This document shows, one piece after another, positions 20,430-31,200 of a stretch of 64,000 bases of DNA. The first letter of the stretch is position 1. Every line of letters starts with the position of its first letter. Source of the stretch: Mytilinidion resinicola (lineage: Eukaryota; Ascomycota; Dothideomycetes; Mytilinidiales; Mytilinidiaceae); contig NW_022985437.1 in assembly GCF_010093595.1 (NCBI RefSeq), forward strand, positions 3,256,630-3,320,629. The letters are read 5' to 3'. Made by a program: the position numbers and the translations under genes. The notes under the pieces were generated by a model, which searched no databases, was not told where the DNA came from, and saw only the letters and a list, made by a program, of their open reading frames with translations.

Positions 20430-21140
20430 ACGTAACCTCTATGACGTTCAAAAAGCGGTCGCTATTACCAAACAGCCAGCCTCGACCTATTTTCTCCTCC
20501 GTAATCTATGACGTCTTCACGGAATCAACACCATGGGTTGGTGGGCGTCTCACATTATGGATGGTCATTGCAAAAAGAGCGGCCGCATTCCCTGATTCTC
20601 GCTCCGTGAGCATTTCTCTGATATGGAAGCCCTCATCCCGATTCGGAGCCTGGATAGCTTGACATGGTCAACAATCATTTTCAATATGGACTGTGGTGTC
20701 TCACGCTTTTCTGAAGTAACGCAAAATGAACCGGACTTTGTTAGTATCTTGACATAACAAGCAAGACCTCAGACTGTGGTCTAATTTAACTCTGCCCGCC
20801 GTTACATACTCATTCCCTCAGACTCATGTATTTAGTGGTGTCTCACCTCTTCCTAAACCGCCGCAAAACGAACCCTATCAACCTGAATTCGTACTTGCGG
20901 GAAAGAACTCAACGCGCAGAACCTCGTCTCAATTTAAAGCCCAGAGAACTTTACATTCTCAACGACTGGATTCAATTCATCCCGGGGTGTCTCAGAGCAT
21001 ATCTCAGCGTTCCAAAGCGGACTAGAAGATTATCCAAATAACACTTCGCAAGTAGAATGATCATTCGAAAAGGTTCATGTCAATTCACGTTGTGTAGATT
21101 CTGACATATTCAATCACTCGTATTGACTACAGCTAGAGGG
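20430..21140. repeat. degenerate tandem array, period about 150 bp
   Basis: The landmark (g/t)gg(c/t)gtctca(c/g) recurs at about 20542, 20693, 20835 and 20995, with spacings 151, 142 and 160. A gc(g/a)aaa(a/c)(g/c)(a/c) block follows each at similar distance. No ORF. Confidence 0.5.
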
Positions 21141-22311
21141 GCCTCGACAAGGTCAGAGATGTGCTAGACACACGCCATAACAGCTTCAATTCAGGTCTTC
21201 AATCCACAAGGTAAAGAAGTTCATATCAGCAGATAACTTGCTCCCTTTGGACAGCAGGCTCGGAATCGGGCTTACGGCGAGAGACAACGGCGCTCATGAT
21301 GGCGGCGTTGGGGGTGGCTAGGAGAGGCGTGGTGATGGTTATGAGGATGTGATTAGGGGGTGCGGTTTGCAGCCGAGAGCGGAGTTGATGGCGGACGTGG
21401 ATGGTTTGAGGGCGCTGTTTAAAGGTTCGTGGTGGTCGCTGGGGATTGGGAAGATTTTGGGCTGTGCGGGAAGGGTTGAGTGAAGGGTAGACGCTAGCTG
21501 GAAGGGGCGTAGCACCGGGCATTTTGGTGAAAGGAGTGGGCTAATTTGCGGGAGTGCTTCCGTGATGGGAGTAAGAGAGGTACATTCAACAATATCGAGG
21601 TCCAGGAATTCGATATCATACGGCTGTGTTGGGGATTGTGCTAGTAATTCTAAGGCGAGTCGAGGCAGCTCAAACAGCCGATTGGTGTTGTAAATATACA
21701 TCAGGTTAGGGCATCATATGCTGAAGCGTGGTTCTATGTTGCGATGGCAGACTGCATTTGGCGGTCACAGTGAAGAGAGCGAAAATGAGGTCGGAGACTG
21801 TATAGCTACGTTATTTTGAGAGCATATCAGCTTCAATCAGCCTCGTAGTGCTGGAAAATACCGTGAGGGCCCAAGATATTTTGGCGGGGAGCAGACCATC
21901 CGTATAAAACAAAGTTGTGATTTTCAGGGGGTGGGGCGGAATCACGTGTCGTCACGTGCGAGACTTGGCACAGATCCGTCCGCAACTGCAATCCACCCCA
22001 AACACTACAGACAGTACCACCAGGATTCAAGTTGTTACTCTAGCACATTTGTGACCTTATCGACGCTGTCGGGAGGCTCTCGTGTTCGGTTTTTAATCCG
22101 GCGTCGCATGCTTCTTTGGCCAGGGCTAATTCAGAGTATTCACAGTGACATCCTCGAAGGCGATCTCGGTGCAACAGATCATGAACCCTTCATACTGGTG
22201 ATAGATGTCTATTTGTGTCACTTTACGGGTTTTTCATTGGCACCGCTGATGGATGGACCCGACAAATTGCTTCAACTTTTGAGCTCGTTGTTTCCACGCT
22301 CAAACACATTC
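21141..22311. other. intergenic with a possible F-box-like relic
   Basis: On the minus strand 21339-21701 reads NRLFELPRLALELLAQ near its start, weakly F-box-like, but codon use and downstream frames are unconvincing. Nothing else supported. Confidence 0.3.
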
Positions 22312-25229
22312 CTATCTGCCCGGAGCCGTAGGACACCAGACGATCCCAGTCCGCCTCATCTTCTCAACCTTGCGATCCTTGCCTCTAGCAATGTGAGTCA
22401 AGGTGGGCATGCTTCGGCCCTCCTCTGCATCAAGAGCATGGATGCAGCGAGTGGCACCAATCTCAACCAGGTTTTCGAGAAGGTCGCTGATGGAGTCGTC
22501 GCAGTCATCAGGCCCAAGAGAGAGCCGGCACATCCGAATCCGAGTCGACCTTGAGACCCCATCTTCGAATTCCATAGCGCGAATGCACACCTCGTTGTTG
22601 AAGGACCTGGCGAAACCTTAATCCAATTGTACCTGTACCGCACCTTTGGCTTTGACTTCTTCAGCAACTGGCCGTGAGCGTAGGATTTGCCGAAAACGGA
22701 CGAGCGAACGTAGACGACGTCGCCCGTGAAGCTCACCCCTCATGTCTGGCCGATTGATGGCAGTATTGGCGACGTCCACGAGGTGGTTGTCCATTAGGAT
22801 ATGCTCGCTGTTCCTGTAGAATGTCGCACATCTATCGACCAACTTTGCTTCCTTTTCTGCCATCGTCCTCGCTCTCCACTTCCTTCGTGCGCTGACGGAT
22901 CTCAGCAAGGTGCCCCAGGAGAATTGACGAAGAATTTCGGATGGCCTCTCACGATAGAACGCTGCGGATGTCAGTTATGCGATGGACAGTCGTGTTTACC
23001 CGGCTGACGGCGCAGGAGTGTCTCTGATGGTAGCTCCAATGCCGTCCTTTGCGATGATAGGTACATGGCGGCCGCTTTCGAAAGGAGGAGGCTTCAAGTC
23101 GCTATAAATTTGAGCAGATATCGCATCCTTGGTAGTGACGGGCAGCATGACAGGCGTCTTGTCTAACGCACGCACGGCACTGCTGGTACTGCAGAGCAGA
23201 TATCGTGGTTTCGTTCGTAGTTGTGGATGGGAGTCTGGCTCATGAGGAAACTTCTTTCGCCGCGTCAGGTGCGCTTTTACCTGATTTCTCTAGCCGTGGT
23301 AGCCCCAAAAAACCTACCTGGCCTTGTGTACGTGCGCACAGGAGGCTGGGCGAAGCTAAGAAGCTGTACTTCTTTCTCGTGCGGTTGTGGCTGAAGCTGG
23401 AAGTGGGCTCCGACAAAGACGTTGCTCACCTGGTCGCTGCGGTTGTTGGTGCCGCGTGGTGTCGCGGACATTAACCAACGTAGGTGGGGAGGAGTTCCGG
23501 AGCAGTAGGATACGCCCACCGGAGCATGCTGCGAAGCGAACAGGCGACCTAGCCGACACAATGGATGATATGAGAGCTGGCCGTGCTCCACGGGATCTAC
23601 TCGGAAATATGCGGTGTGACATGGACCAACAGAATGACTCTGCTCATTCCTTGCAGACTGATTGTACCATTTTCTCCGTCTTTTGCAGCGTCCGCAGTCC
23701 GAACCAACGCTGCCATCCGTGAGCACCGGGCTCGCAGGCCTACTCCGCTTGTCCTCATAGAATGCTATGTTCCCGCTCAATGCAACATACGAGCTATCCG
23801 CATATATGAGTGCTTCATGAATGCCCGTACTCTTCAGCCCTCGAATCTTCCGAATCTCTGTAGCCGAGTAGTTGACCTACGCGCGACCAACTTCGAAAAG
23901 AGCCGGATCGTGTTGCTCCCACGTCACTATTGCCGTCGTAGATGAGTAATGGGCGAGGGGCGCGGAGGACGACGTAGAACTAGGCATGGAGGCTCTCGAT
24001 GCGTTGTTACGAGCGCGGGCACGTTGAACATGGTCTGGGGAGGGATCCTCTAGACAACGACGAGGCGTGCGGCAGCATTGACCAGGGCGCTGCCGATTTC
24101 AATGGGAGTGGAGTTGTGAAGTTCCCACGTCGCTATTGGCATTACCAAGGAGCGGGTGGTGACGATAGCAAAGGGAAACACAGATATACCTCCTTGAGCA
24201 TGACGACGAGTAGGCTACCGGAATGAAGGGCAGTCGTCTGGGTCAAAGTCGGACATGGGTGGCGGCGCTCGCGATCGATATGTTCTCCAGAAAGCCCACA
24301 GCGGCTCGCGTTCGTTGCTTAGGATTCCAGGCACGACGCCTCCAATGTCTTCGATCATGACCTCCGAAGCGCGGCGCCCGTCCGCTGACTTTTGGCAAAA
24401 CATCTTGTCGTCGTGATCTATCCTTCGATACGGCCGGAGAAGCGTCGTCCTTAACCCATCAAGTCGTTCTTTTGTTGGTCAAGCTCAGCTCGCTTTCGGG
24501 GGAGCTCGTCACGCTGTTCGCCGAGGTCTTGTTCGGCTCTGAGGAGCTGTGAGTGCTTGTTTTCCAAGGCGTCGAGTTGGCTTTGTAGGTGTTCCGCATC
24601 TTCTGTGGCGTCGTCCCTCTGATTTAATCCTGCCGGCTCGCCCGCTGTCCCGGTCCGTCACTTGGGCAAAGATCCCTCAAATTAGTCCAAGAGTCCAGTG
24701 ACCTGAAGACCCGCCCTAGGCAGTCTCACTGGCCAAAAGGGCTTCTGCCTCGTGAGTCCAAAGGTCACGGCGCTCTCTGGTCCTGGGCAGCGGCGAAGCG
24801 TCTGAGCGGTTGGCGTCCCCGAGGGGACAGCTACGGAGAAGGCGGGTCGTCTGCGAGCGAGGACAATGGGACTGGGTAGCCTGCGAGCGAGGAAGAAGAG
24901 ATTCCAGTAGCCGCGGGTGAGGGCGATGCGACTAGGTAGCCTGCGGGCAAGGGCGTCTCGGCGTTGTCGTCGCTGTCGTCGCTGAGCTCACGGCCGACAG
25001 CAGGCGAAGCTCCTTCTTCCAGCTAGCGGGGGGTGTTGGCCAGCTCCACCGACGCCCCCGAGGCTTCGGAGTCAGGCGTCCAAAGCTCAGTCCAGAAGCT
25101 GGCAAAGAGTCGGCGTATGCGGTAGAGCAGCCAGAGAATGCCTGCACGACCGTAGAAACAGCGGATGATTACCAGGACGGGCATAAAGGCGATGAAGACG
25201 GCGAAGGAGATTTGAGTTAGGGTGAGCAT
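22312..25229 (-). pseudogene. decayed gene: N-terminal membrane segment, coiled coil, unrecognised C-terminal part
   Basis: Several segments on one strand have strong coding-type codons but are separated by stops and shifts. At 25229 a start gives MLTLTQISFAVFIAFMPVLV, a signal anchor or membrane helix. It continues through a TAG at 25023-25025 in the same frame into an acidic part (GRELSDDSDDNAETPLPAG). Near 24590-24440 a coiled coil appears (DAEHLQSQLDALENKHSQLL). Near 23280-23000 comes KPPPFESGRHVPIIAKDGIG, then 22961-22618 (FYRERPSEILRQFSWGTLLR onward). At 22590-22312 another frame gives RIRMCRLSLGPDDCDDSISD and DLLENLVEIGATRC. A 38-nt gap 22962-22999 with GT/AG ends joins two of these in phase but is short for an intron. 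It could also be two adjacent genes. Family not recognised. Confidence 0.4.
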
Positions 25230-25276
25230 TTTGTGCTATTGGAAGTGTTTGTAGATCTGGAGGTTTTGGATGTTTG

Positions 25277-25925
25277 ATGTTTGTTCGAAGTTTGGATGTT
25301 GTTCCTTTGGTGATAAAGATCGCTTTGCGGGAAGCACGTGCAGCTCCTCCGCATGGTTTCCCTTGCACCCATCCCGCATCCACACTCTCCAATCCACCCT
25401 TGAGAAGCACCCTCCATATCGACGACGCTCCCGCGCCTCCTTGCCAGCACGCTGGACTGCCCGTTCCGCCCCAGCCGGGTGCAGCATCACGCCCATCCGC
25501 TGCCTCACGGATCCGTCCGCTGCGTCCCTCCCGTCGTCGTGACATCGCGAACGAGAATTTTACAGGTAGGGTCTTGCAAAGCGCTTTACTGCCCTGTGGC
25601 TAACCACACCTACGCAGATACTACTGGCCTCCCGACCCTACAGTTCCTCAGCGGGGGTGACGAATCTCCGCCACTGCCCCTTCTCGAGGGCCTGGACGAC
25701 ATCCCGCGGCGGGCTTGGGGGAGACAGCGCCTTTCGAATAAACTGATCTCAGATGTCGCCAAATCAATCCGCTCACATAAGTACAGAGCGTCGGACGATG
25801 GACCCCATTCCCGTGCGGACAATCCCTCATGGAAGAACCATCAGATGAAAATCCTCAAGCGGCTCCTTCACCTCTTTTTCCGCGGGACTCTGTCGAACAA
25901 TATAGCAGTGAAAGCAAATTATTGA
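25277..25925 (+). CDS. hypothetical protein, two exons, 198 aa
   Basis: Model join(25277..25565,25618..25925). The 52-nt intron has donor GTAGGG, branch GCTAAC and acceptor CGCAG, and phase 1 is kept. Exon 1 is Pro/Arg-rich; exon 2 reads FLSGGDESPPLPLLEGLDDI, then a Ser/Arg/Lys-rich helix and RLLHLFFRGTLSNNIA before TGA. Third-position G/C bias is fair from about 25400. The true start may be further in, since the first 40 codons are weaker. It lies head-to-head with the decayed gene starting at 25229. Function unknown. Confidence 0.45.
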
Positions 25926-26015
25926 CGCAAAGGGCAAGGGCGTCTTCAGCGTCAACGCCAAGGCCGCTTCGCGCAGAACTTCCGTGCCAAATTCAACCTG
26001 GGACAAGTCTACCGC

Positions 26016-26381
26016 ATGCCGAGCATGAACGCGGAGCACAAAGGCGTACCGGCTGAGCCTGTGTGGCGGGTGCTGGACCACCGTCACGCGTCTTTCATAT
26101 CCGACTACCTCGAGGAACCGGGCAAACGCGCGCCACTCGCGCTACGCCCCCGTTCCCAGACCATTAGGCGTCGAAACCACTTTTTCGACTCTCCTACTCC
26201 TGAGCATAGCACCGAGCCTCTGCCCTGTGGAATCTGCACAGCAGGGAGCCCCAGGCAGAACCGCTGGCATGTCTCCTGCGATGACGGCCCAGTACTGGCA
26301 AGCCCTGAGATTTCACTGCTCAGGTTCTCTTCTTACCCACTCGACGCCACCGTGAGGAGCGCCTCAGCTAGCACGTACTGA
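26016..26381 (+). CDS. hypothetical frame, 121 aa
   Basis: Open frame with coding-like codons, continuous upstream in frame to about 25940 (RFAQNFRAKFNLGQVYRMPS) and ending TGA 26379-26381. A C-x2-C pair lies in LPCGICTAG. No start context, intron or family is recognised. It could be a terminal exon of the preceding gene or a relic. Confidence 0.3.
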   Translation: MPSMNAEHKGVPAEPVWRVLDHRHASFISDYLEEPGKRAPLALRPRSQTIRRRNHFFDSPTPEHSTEPLPCGICTAGSPRQNRWHVSCDDGPVLASPEISLLRFSSYPLDATVRSASASTY

Positions 26382-27374
26382 GCTAGTCAAAAGAGCCTTT
26401 TCAGCTGCCTTTGTCGTCGGTTCTCGTTGGTCATAGATGGAGGCGTCAACGAGGTTCAATGGGTCTAGTCTGCAGCATGTGGAAGGAGGCAATTGCTGCT
26501 AAAATGCTCCAGAAGGAACAGCGTGCACGGGTGAGTGCAGAAGCAGTCGCGGCGCTCATTGTATGGCACCGAGTCTCACCCATCAGAGAGGAGCGGTCAT
26601 GGATCGACGAAAGACAGACCGGAGAGGAAAAGCTGTGGAGTTGGAGGACGCGTTGGAGGACGCGGTAAACCCTAGGGGGTCGAGGAACATGGCAGGGACC
26701 GGGACTCCTTGGAGAAATGAGAGGCAGAGAATAGCCGGGGTTGAGACATGAATTATCGTGAGTTGAGGAGAGCCGTGGTCGACTCTCTCCTGACCGGATT
26801 GGGTAGCATGCTGCCGGTTACAGGAGGTATCGTCAAGAGTGTTCCTCGTCAGGCTCTTTTTTGCGAGAACGTAGTTGCTTGAGGAGGAAAGCGTGGTTGC
26901 TAGTGGAGCTTTCCGACCCAACATGCAGCCAACTCCAACATAATCAGCGGAGATTCTGCAGGCCTAGTGGCGCCAGGTGCAGAGGGAAGGCTTCGGCGCA
27001 AGTACAATCTGGTGGGCGTGGACAACGCGGAAAGTGGAATACTACCTTTTCAAAAACATCATGCTTTCTTATATTAGGGAGCCTCAAGACTCGTCGTGCC
27101 TAATCCGGCATTGCCGTAGAGAGTTGCGGTTCTTGACAAGCATCGGCTGCCAGTGAAGAGTGATATATCCAAAGAGCATTCAGGCAGAGAGGTAGCTGCC
27201 CTTACTTACTTAGATAGCTATCTTCGTCCACCATCGTGTGTCCACTAAGCGCAAGGAGTAGCTAAGAAGCTATGACGTCGATGTAGGAACCCGGCTGGCG
27301 TCTCCCCGCTCATATCCTAATAGCTTAGACCACGAAGTAGCTTGTTCCTAACTATATAATTGATGTAAGTTCGA
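26382..27374. other. intergenic, no gene seen
   Basis: A weak plus-strand frame at 26411-26668 has poor support. From 27100 the DNA has many stops in all frames and leads into the SINE-like element. Confidence 0.4.
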
Positions 27375-27530
27375 CCGTCTTTCGCCCTCACCCGTTCACT
27401 GGTGAGGGTGGTTAAGAAAGAAACATCGCTAACGCCTATCATAGTTGCAACCACAAGAGCCGGGTTCGACACCCGTGAAGGCGGCATCCGCTCAGAGTCC
27501 TAATGAGGAGTACTTTTTTTGCATTTCATT
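27375..27530 (+). mobile_element. tRNA-derived SINE-like element, copy B
   Basis: Matches 4583-4740 at both ends: ccgtctttcgccctcacccg and ggtgagggtgg on the left, a T7 run followed by gcatttc on the right. It carries a B-box/T-arm-like gggttcgacacccg. The interior has diverged, so it is an independent copy rather than a segmental duplication. Confidence 0.55.
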
Positions 27531-28289
27531 TCTATCCAGGTAGCTCTATCTCTTTAAGTCGTGGTGTTTTGCCATTTGTTTTTGAAGTTGCAGACTAGTG
27601 GTGATGAAGCTGGTGGAGAGGAAAATGCGGTGGTGCGGTAAGTCATCAGTGTCTACGCAAGTTCCAATATCAAACCTCAACCTCAATCTCCACCTCCTAA
27701 ACACCTAACGACACCACCTTCGGGCTCTCCACATTACGCTATTCTCTGACATGCGAAAGAACAGCACCTTACCAGTCTCCTCAGCCCGCGTCGTCGCGAA
27801 GACGTTGGGCGAGCTGTGCAATGGCACAGTCACAAAGGAGGGTGGCAATGTCTACCGCAGCCTGGTCACAAGAGCACAAGCCGGCGGCTACCAGTCGACT
27901 ACTCACCTGGACGTGGACAGCGACTTTCGTCACCGTAGCCCTACTTTGCCACACCATTGTCCTTATCACGGGAATCTCTCCATCACCTCTACGTTCCTCC
28001 AACAGTCACCTCTACTCCCGCTCAAACCTCTCTCACCCATCCCACTCAACATGTCTAGCACTACCACCCCGTCTAGGGCCGAGCCCAATATTGTCCGCTG
28101 CTGTGTAGCCTACATGGTGTTTATCAAGGTCGATAAGCTCATCGGCGAACACAGGTTGAATTGCAATCGAGTCGCCGCTGCTGTGCGGACTACATGGCAT
28201 GGCGGTTTTACAGGATGCAACCACAAAAACCGGTTGCTTCTACTCCTTGCAGGTGAGGAGGATTACTACTACAACCTTATCTAGCATAG

Positions 28290-28600
28290 CAACTACAAGT
28301 CAGCTACGAACATAGCCGTGAACAGCGAGATCTACTTGCACTAGAACTCTTCGCCCCCGAACAACAGCACTCTGCGCCCTTTCTTCGAGCGGGTAAGTGA
28401 GTCCAAATCGAGACACGGTTAGCAGAGACTAACTGCAGTCTAGACCAGGTCTCAATCCACCTTCCCAACCTTACGAACCTAACCCAGCTCGCCGTCTACC
28501 GGCCCTCGAATATTAGCTACCGCAAACGAAGCCTAATTTACAATCTCGGATGCAAGGGAAGCGGGGACGGGAGGGATATGGACATTGCGATTTGGTAGTC
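28290..28600 (+). pseudogene. spliced gene fragment, unrecognised
   Basis: Coding-like codons to 28392 (LLALELFAPEQQHSAPFLRA), then a 51-nt intron 28393-28443 (GTAAGT, branch gactaac, CTAG) in phase, then HLPNLTNLTQLAVYRPSNIS to a TAG. The phrase LPNLTNL recalls the NL-hydrophobic strand in the 12.1/13.7 kb family, but the match is too short to claim. No start found. A further coding-like frame, 28727-28918 (MRIAERPDDFGPADLEHHLI), may be a later exon. Confidence 0.4.
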
Positions 28601-28954
28601 CTTCACTTCCAGCTCACTTGGCGCCTCACTTCCGGTGTGTCGGGTGAGACTGTGCCAGCGGGGAGGCAGTAGGGGCCAGAAATAAGGCCTCGGGGGTGCC
28701 TAAGAGCAAGGGAATGGACGCGGTTTATGCGCATTGCGGAGCGCCCGGACGACTTTGGCCCTGCGGATCTGGAGCACCATCTGATACTGTTGACGGGTGA
28801 GTGTGAGACGAACCCGGCTCTGCGGTACTGGACTGCGGAAGGCGACCTTTCGATTGAGTTCGCGGGAGTGATGGAGGCGAAGGCGACGGTGGAGCATTTC
28901 AGTTGCTCAGGCCGGTAGGCTCAATTGTTGGATTCGCGGGAGATCCGTCATTAC

Positions 28955-29460
28955 AGACAGAGAGAACGCAGAGAAGTGGGCGAGGGAGGCGAATGAAGAG
29001 AACGGAGAGGTCGATCGCTACGATGGGGATGAGCAGACGGGCCGGGAGGAGGCCACGGTTGCGGGTGCTAAGGAGCGCCCCCTTATTGAGTTCTAGGGGC
29101 AGGTGCTGAGTGCGATGGATGAGAAAATGGAAAGATGACTGGAAGGGTTCTTGGGTTTTTTATCTTTTCCTTTGGTTTTCCTTATTGATACCCACAGAGA
29201 CTGGATATAGGGGCGATTTGCGATGGTTTTGCCACGGATAGAGCGAAGGCGGAGCAGTAGGAGAGAGGCGCAAATGGGGAGGCCAGAGAGGATTTTATGG
29301 AGAAAGAGAATGGAGAGGTGGACCGGGTATATTGGGGATGGAGAGGACGGGCCCGGAGGAGGCGACAGGTTCGCACGCTGAGGAGTGCCCCCTTATTGAG
29401 TTCTAATGAGAGACGTTGGAATTGAGTGGAGGGGTCCCTGGGCTTTCATCTTCTCTCACC
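28955..29460. repeat. diverged direct duplication of about 200 bp
   Basis: 28955-29165 and 29255-29460 share order and short identical blocks: gagaacggagaggt / gagaatggagaggt, gacgggcc-ggaggaggc, and gcccccttattgagttcta. The first copy contains a coding-like C-terminus (RYDGDEQTGREEATVAGAKE) stopping at TAG just after; the second is frame-broken. Confidence 0.65.
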
Positions 29461-31200
29461 GTGATGGAGAAGACGGCATCCCAAAAAGAACGCAGCCTGT
29501 AGCGAATGACAACCCTTTCGGCCGAATATGCGAATCCTCCCGCACTGAAGCGCGACTAGTCTTCGTTTAGCCTGACCTCGTCCACAATTGAATCGCCTTC
29601 TTCTTCTCGCCGAGTGCTATCACTTACTCTGCGTTAAGCCTTGTAATACTGCCGCCTCTGTTGTGGCCCCAATCTTTAGTGCCAACCTTACTAACATCTG
29701 AAACCCTCCTAACAGCACAACCTCGCTAAAAGACCTTCGGCCTCACTCGTGAGCATCGGAGTCTCTCTATTCACTAGCGTTTACCCGTTTTTGTTCCTAG
29801 CCACTACCCATCTCTCCTTGTGCTGCTTTCTTCACATTATATCTGGGTGCTGACTTTTCATAGCGGCCTCCGAAGAATGAAAGCGTCGTGGCTTGTAGAT
29901 GGCTCAAATTTTCGATAGTCAAAAAGCACGGCTTAGAACAGACGGCCGCCGGCATTATATCACTCGGCGATAGTGCGAGTCTCGGGGCTTAATTCGGGAC
30001 GGCACTGGCGCCTACTCATCCACGAGCACAGCGACAATGCTACTCTTCAAGACAAGCTAATCCTCCTCCGTAAAGTTGTTTTATCTGGCAAGCCTAATAG
30101 CCATTAACACGGATGGAAAGCTGAGAAACGGTCTAAGGAAACGCTAAATGTAAGGCACCGCTTGTGGATGTCCCTTTGAACCTAACGCAACCTGTTATCT
30201 GCGCTTCACTTTGGGCTGTTGCCGTGTTTACCTAGGAAAGCGAAAGCACTGGAATACCGGAATCTGCTCACATGTTCCTGATTTCTTAGCCCTTGAAATC
30301 TACATGCTCGTCTGAAGAAGTCAGGTGAGGTGCGTGGCAGCCAGTTAGAATGCTCCTACGCACGTCTGTCTACGCGTCTCAGCTGTACAGGGTTCACTTC
30401 TCAGCTGGACAGGGTTCACCTGTTGTTTTGTCACCGTTGCTGCCTGCAACCCCTGGTCTCTCTTCACTATATAGCCACTCATTAGCACCTCAATACAACT
30501 CATGCTTTCCTCACTGATCCTTTGCCCTTCCTACGCCAGCTGCCAGTGCGTTAGCCTGCGGGGTGCATCACGAAGTTTCAAAATGTGCAGAGGATGAAGC
30601 CTGAAATCCTAACTCCTCTCCGAATTGGACTTCTAGATCGTGAGATTGGGGGGAGTAGGAAGGAGATTAAGGGACGCCTTAAGGAGATGAAAAGCGAGCA
30701 GAATTGAAGAGCCAGGAAAAGACCGGCCCTCAGCAGTCCAATTCACAGCCTGCTCTAGCAGCGGGACCCCCATCCACCCCCAAGCTCCAGCTACCGGGTT
30801 ATTCAGCCTATGTCGCTGCCTTCCGCAATCAAGTCTTAGAGAGCTGGATACGAACAACACTCTTCTATGCGCTAGAAGCACTATTAGAGTCATCGGAGAT
30901 GGGTCTGGGAAAAGTAGAAGTTGATGGATGGAAAAAGGAAGGGGGACAAAGAACATTGCCGATTCGCCAAATCTACGACGCTGGCCATCGAGTTCAGATT
31001 ACCACAAGGGAATAATCTTCTACCGTCACCAGTTGCTGTGCATCTGGTTTATAGCATCTTCCTTTCGCATACTTTAGATTGTCTTGATGGCTATAAATAA
31101 GAGGTGTATCGGTTTCGGTTCCCACAGCCGCAATGAGCGACACTATATCAATGTAAACACTAGTTAATGTACACATTATACATCCGTATGATAATACGGC
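29461..31200. other. intergenic, repeat debris only
   Basis: No gene. At 30378-30421 a short tandem pair, tctcagctgtacagggttca then tctcagctggacagggttca, resembles the internal cagctg...cagggc motif of the MITE at 4430-4445. The plus-strand frame 30704-31015 lacks coding bias. Confidence 0.4.

Noticed and set aside
27751..28284. 177-aa plus-strand frame
   Set aside because: Composition is unlike a folded protein, it mixes reading of leader-like C-rich DNA, and no splice or codon support exists.
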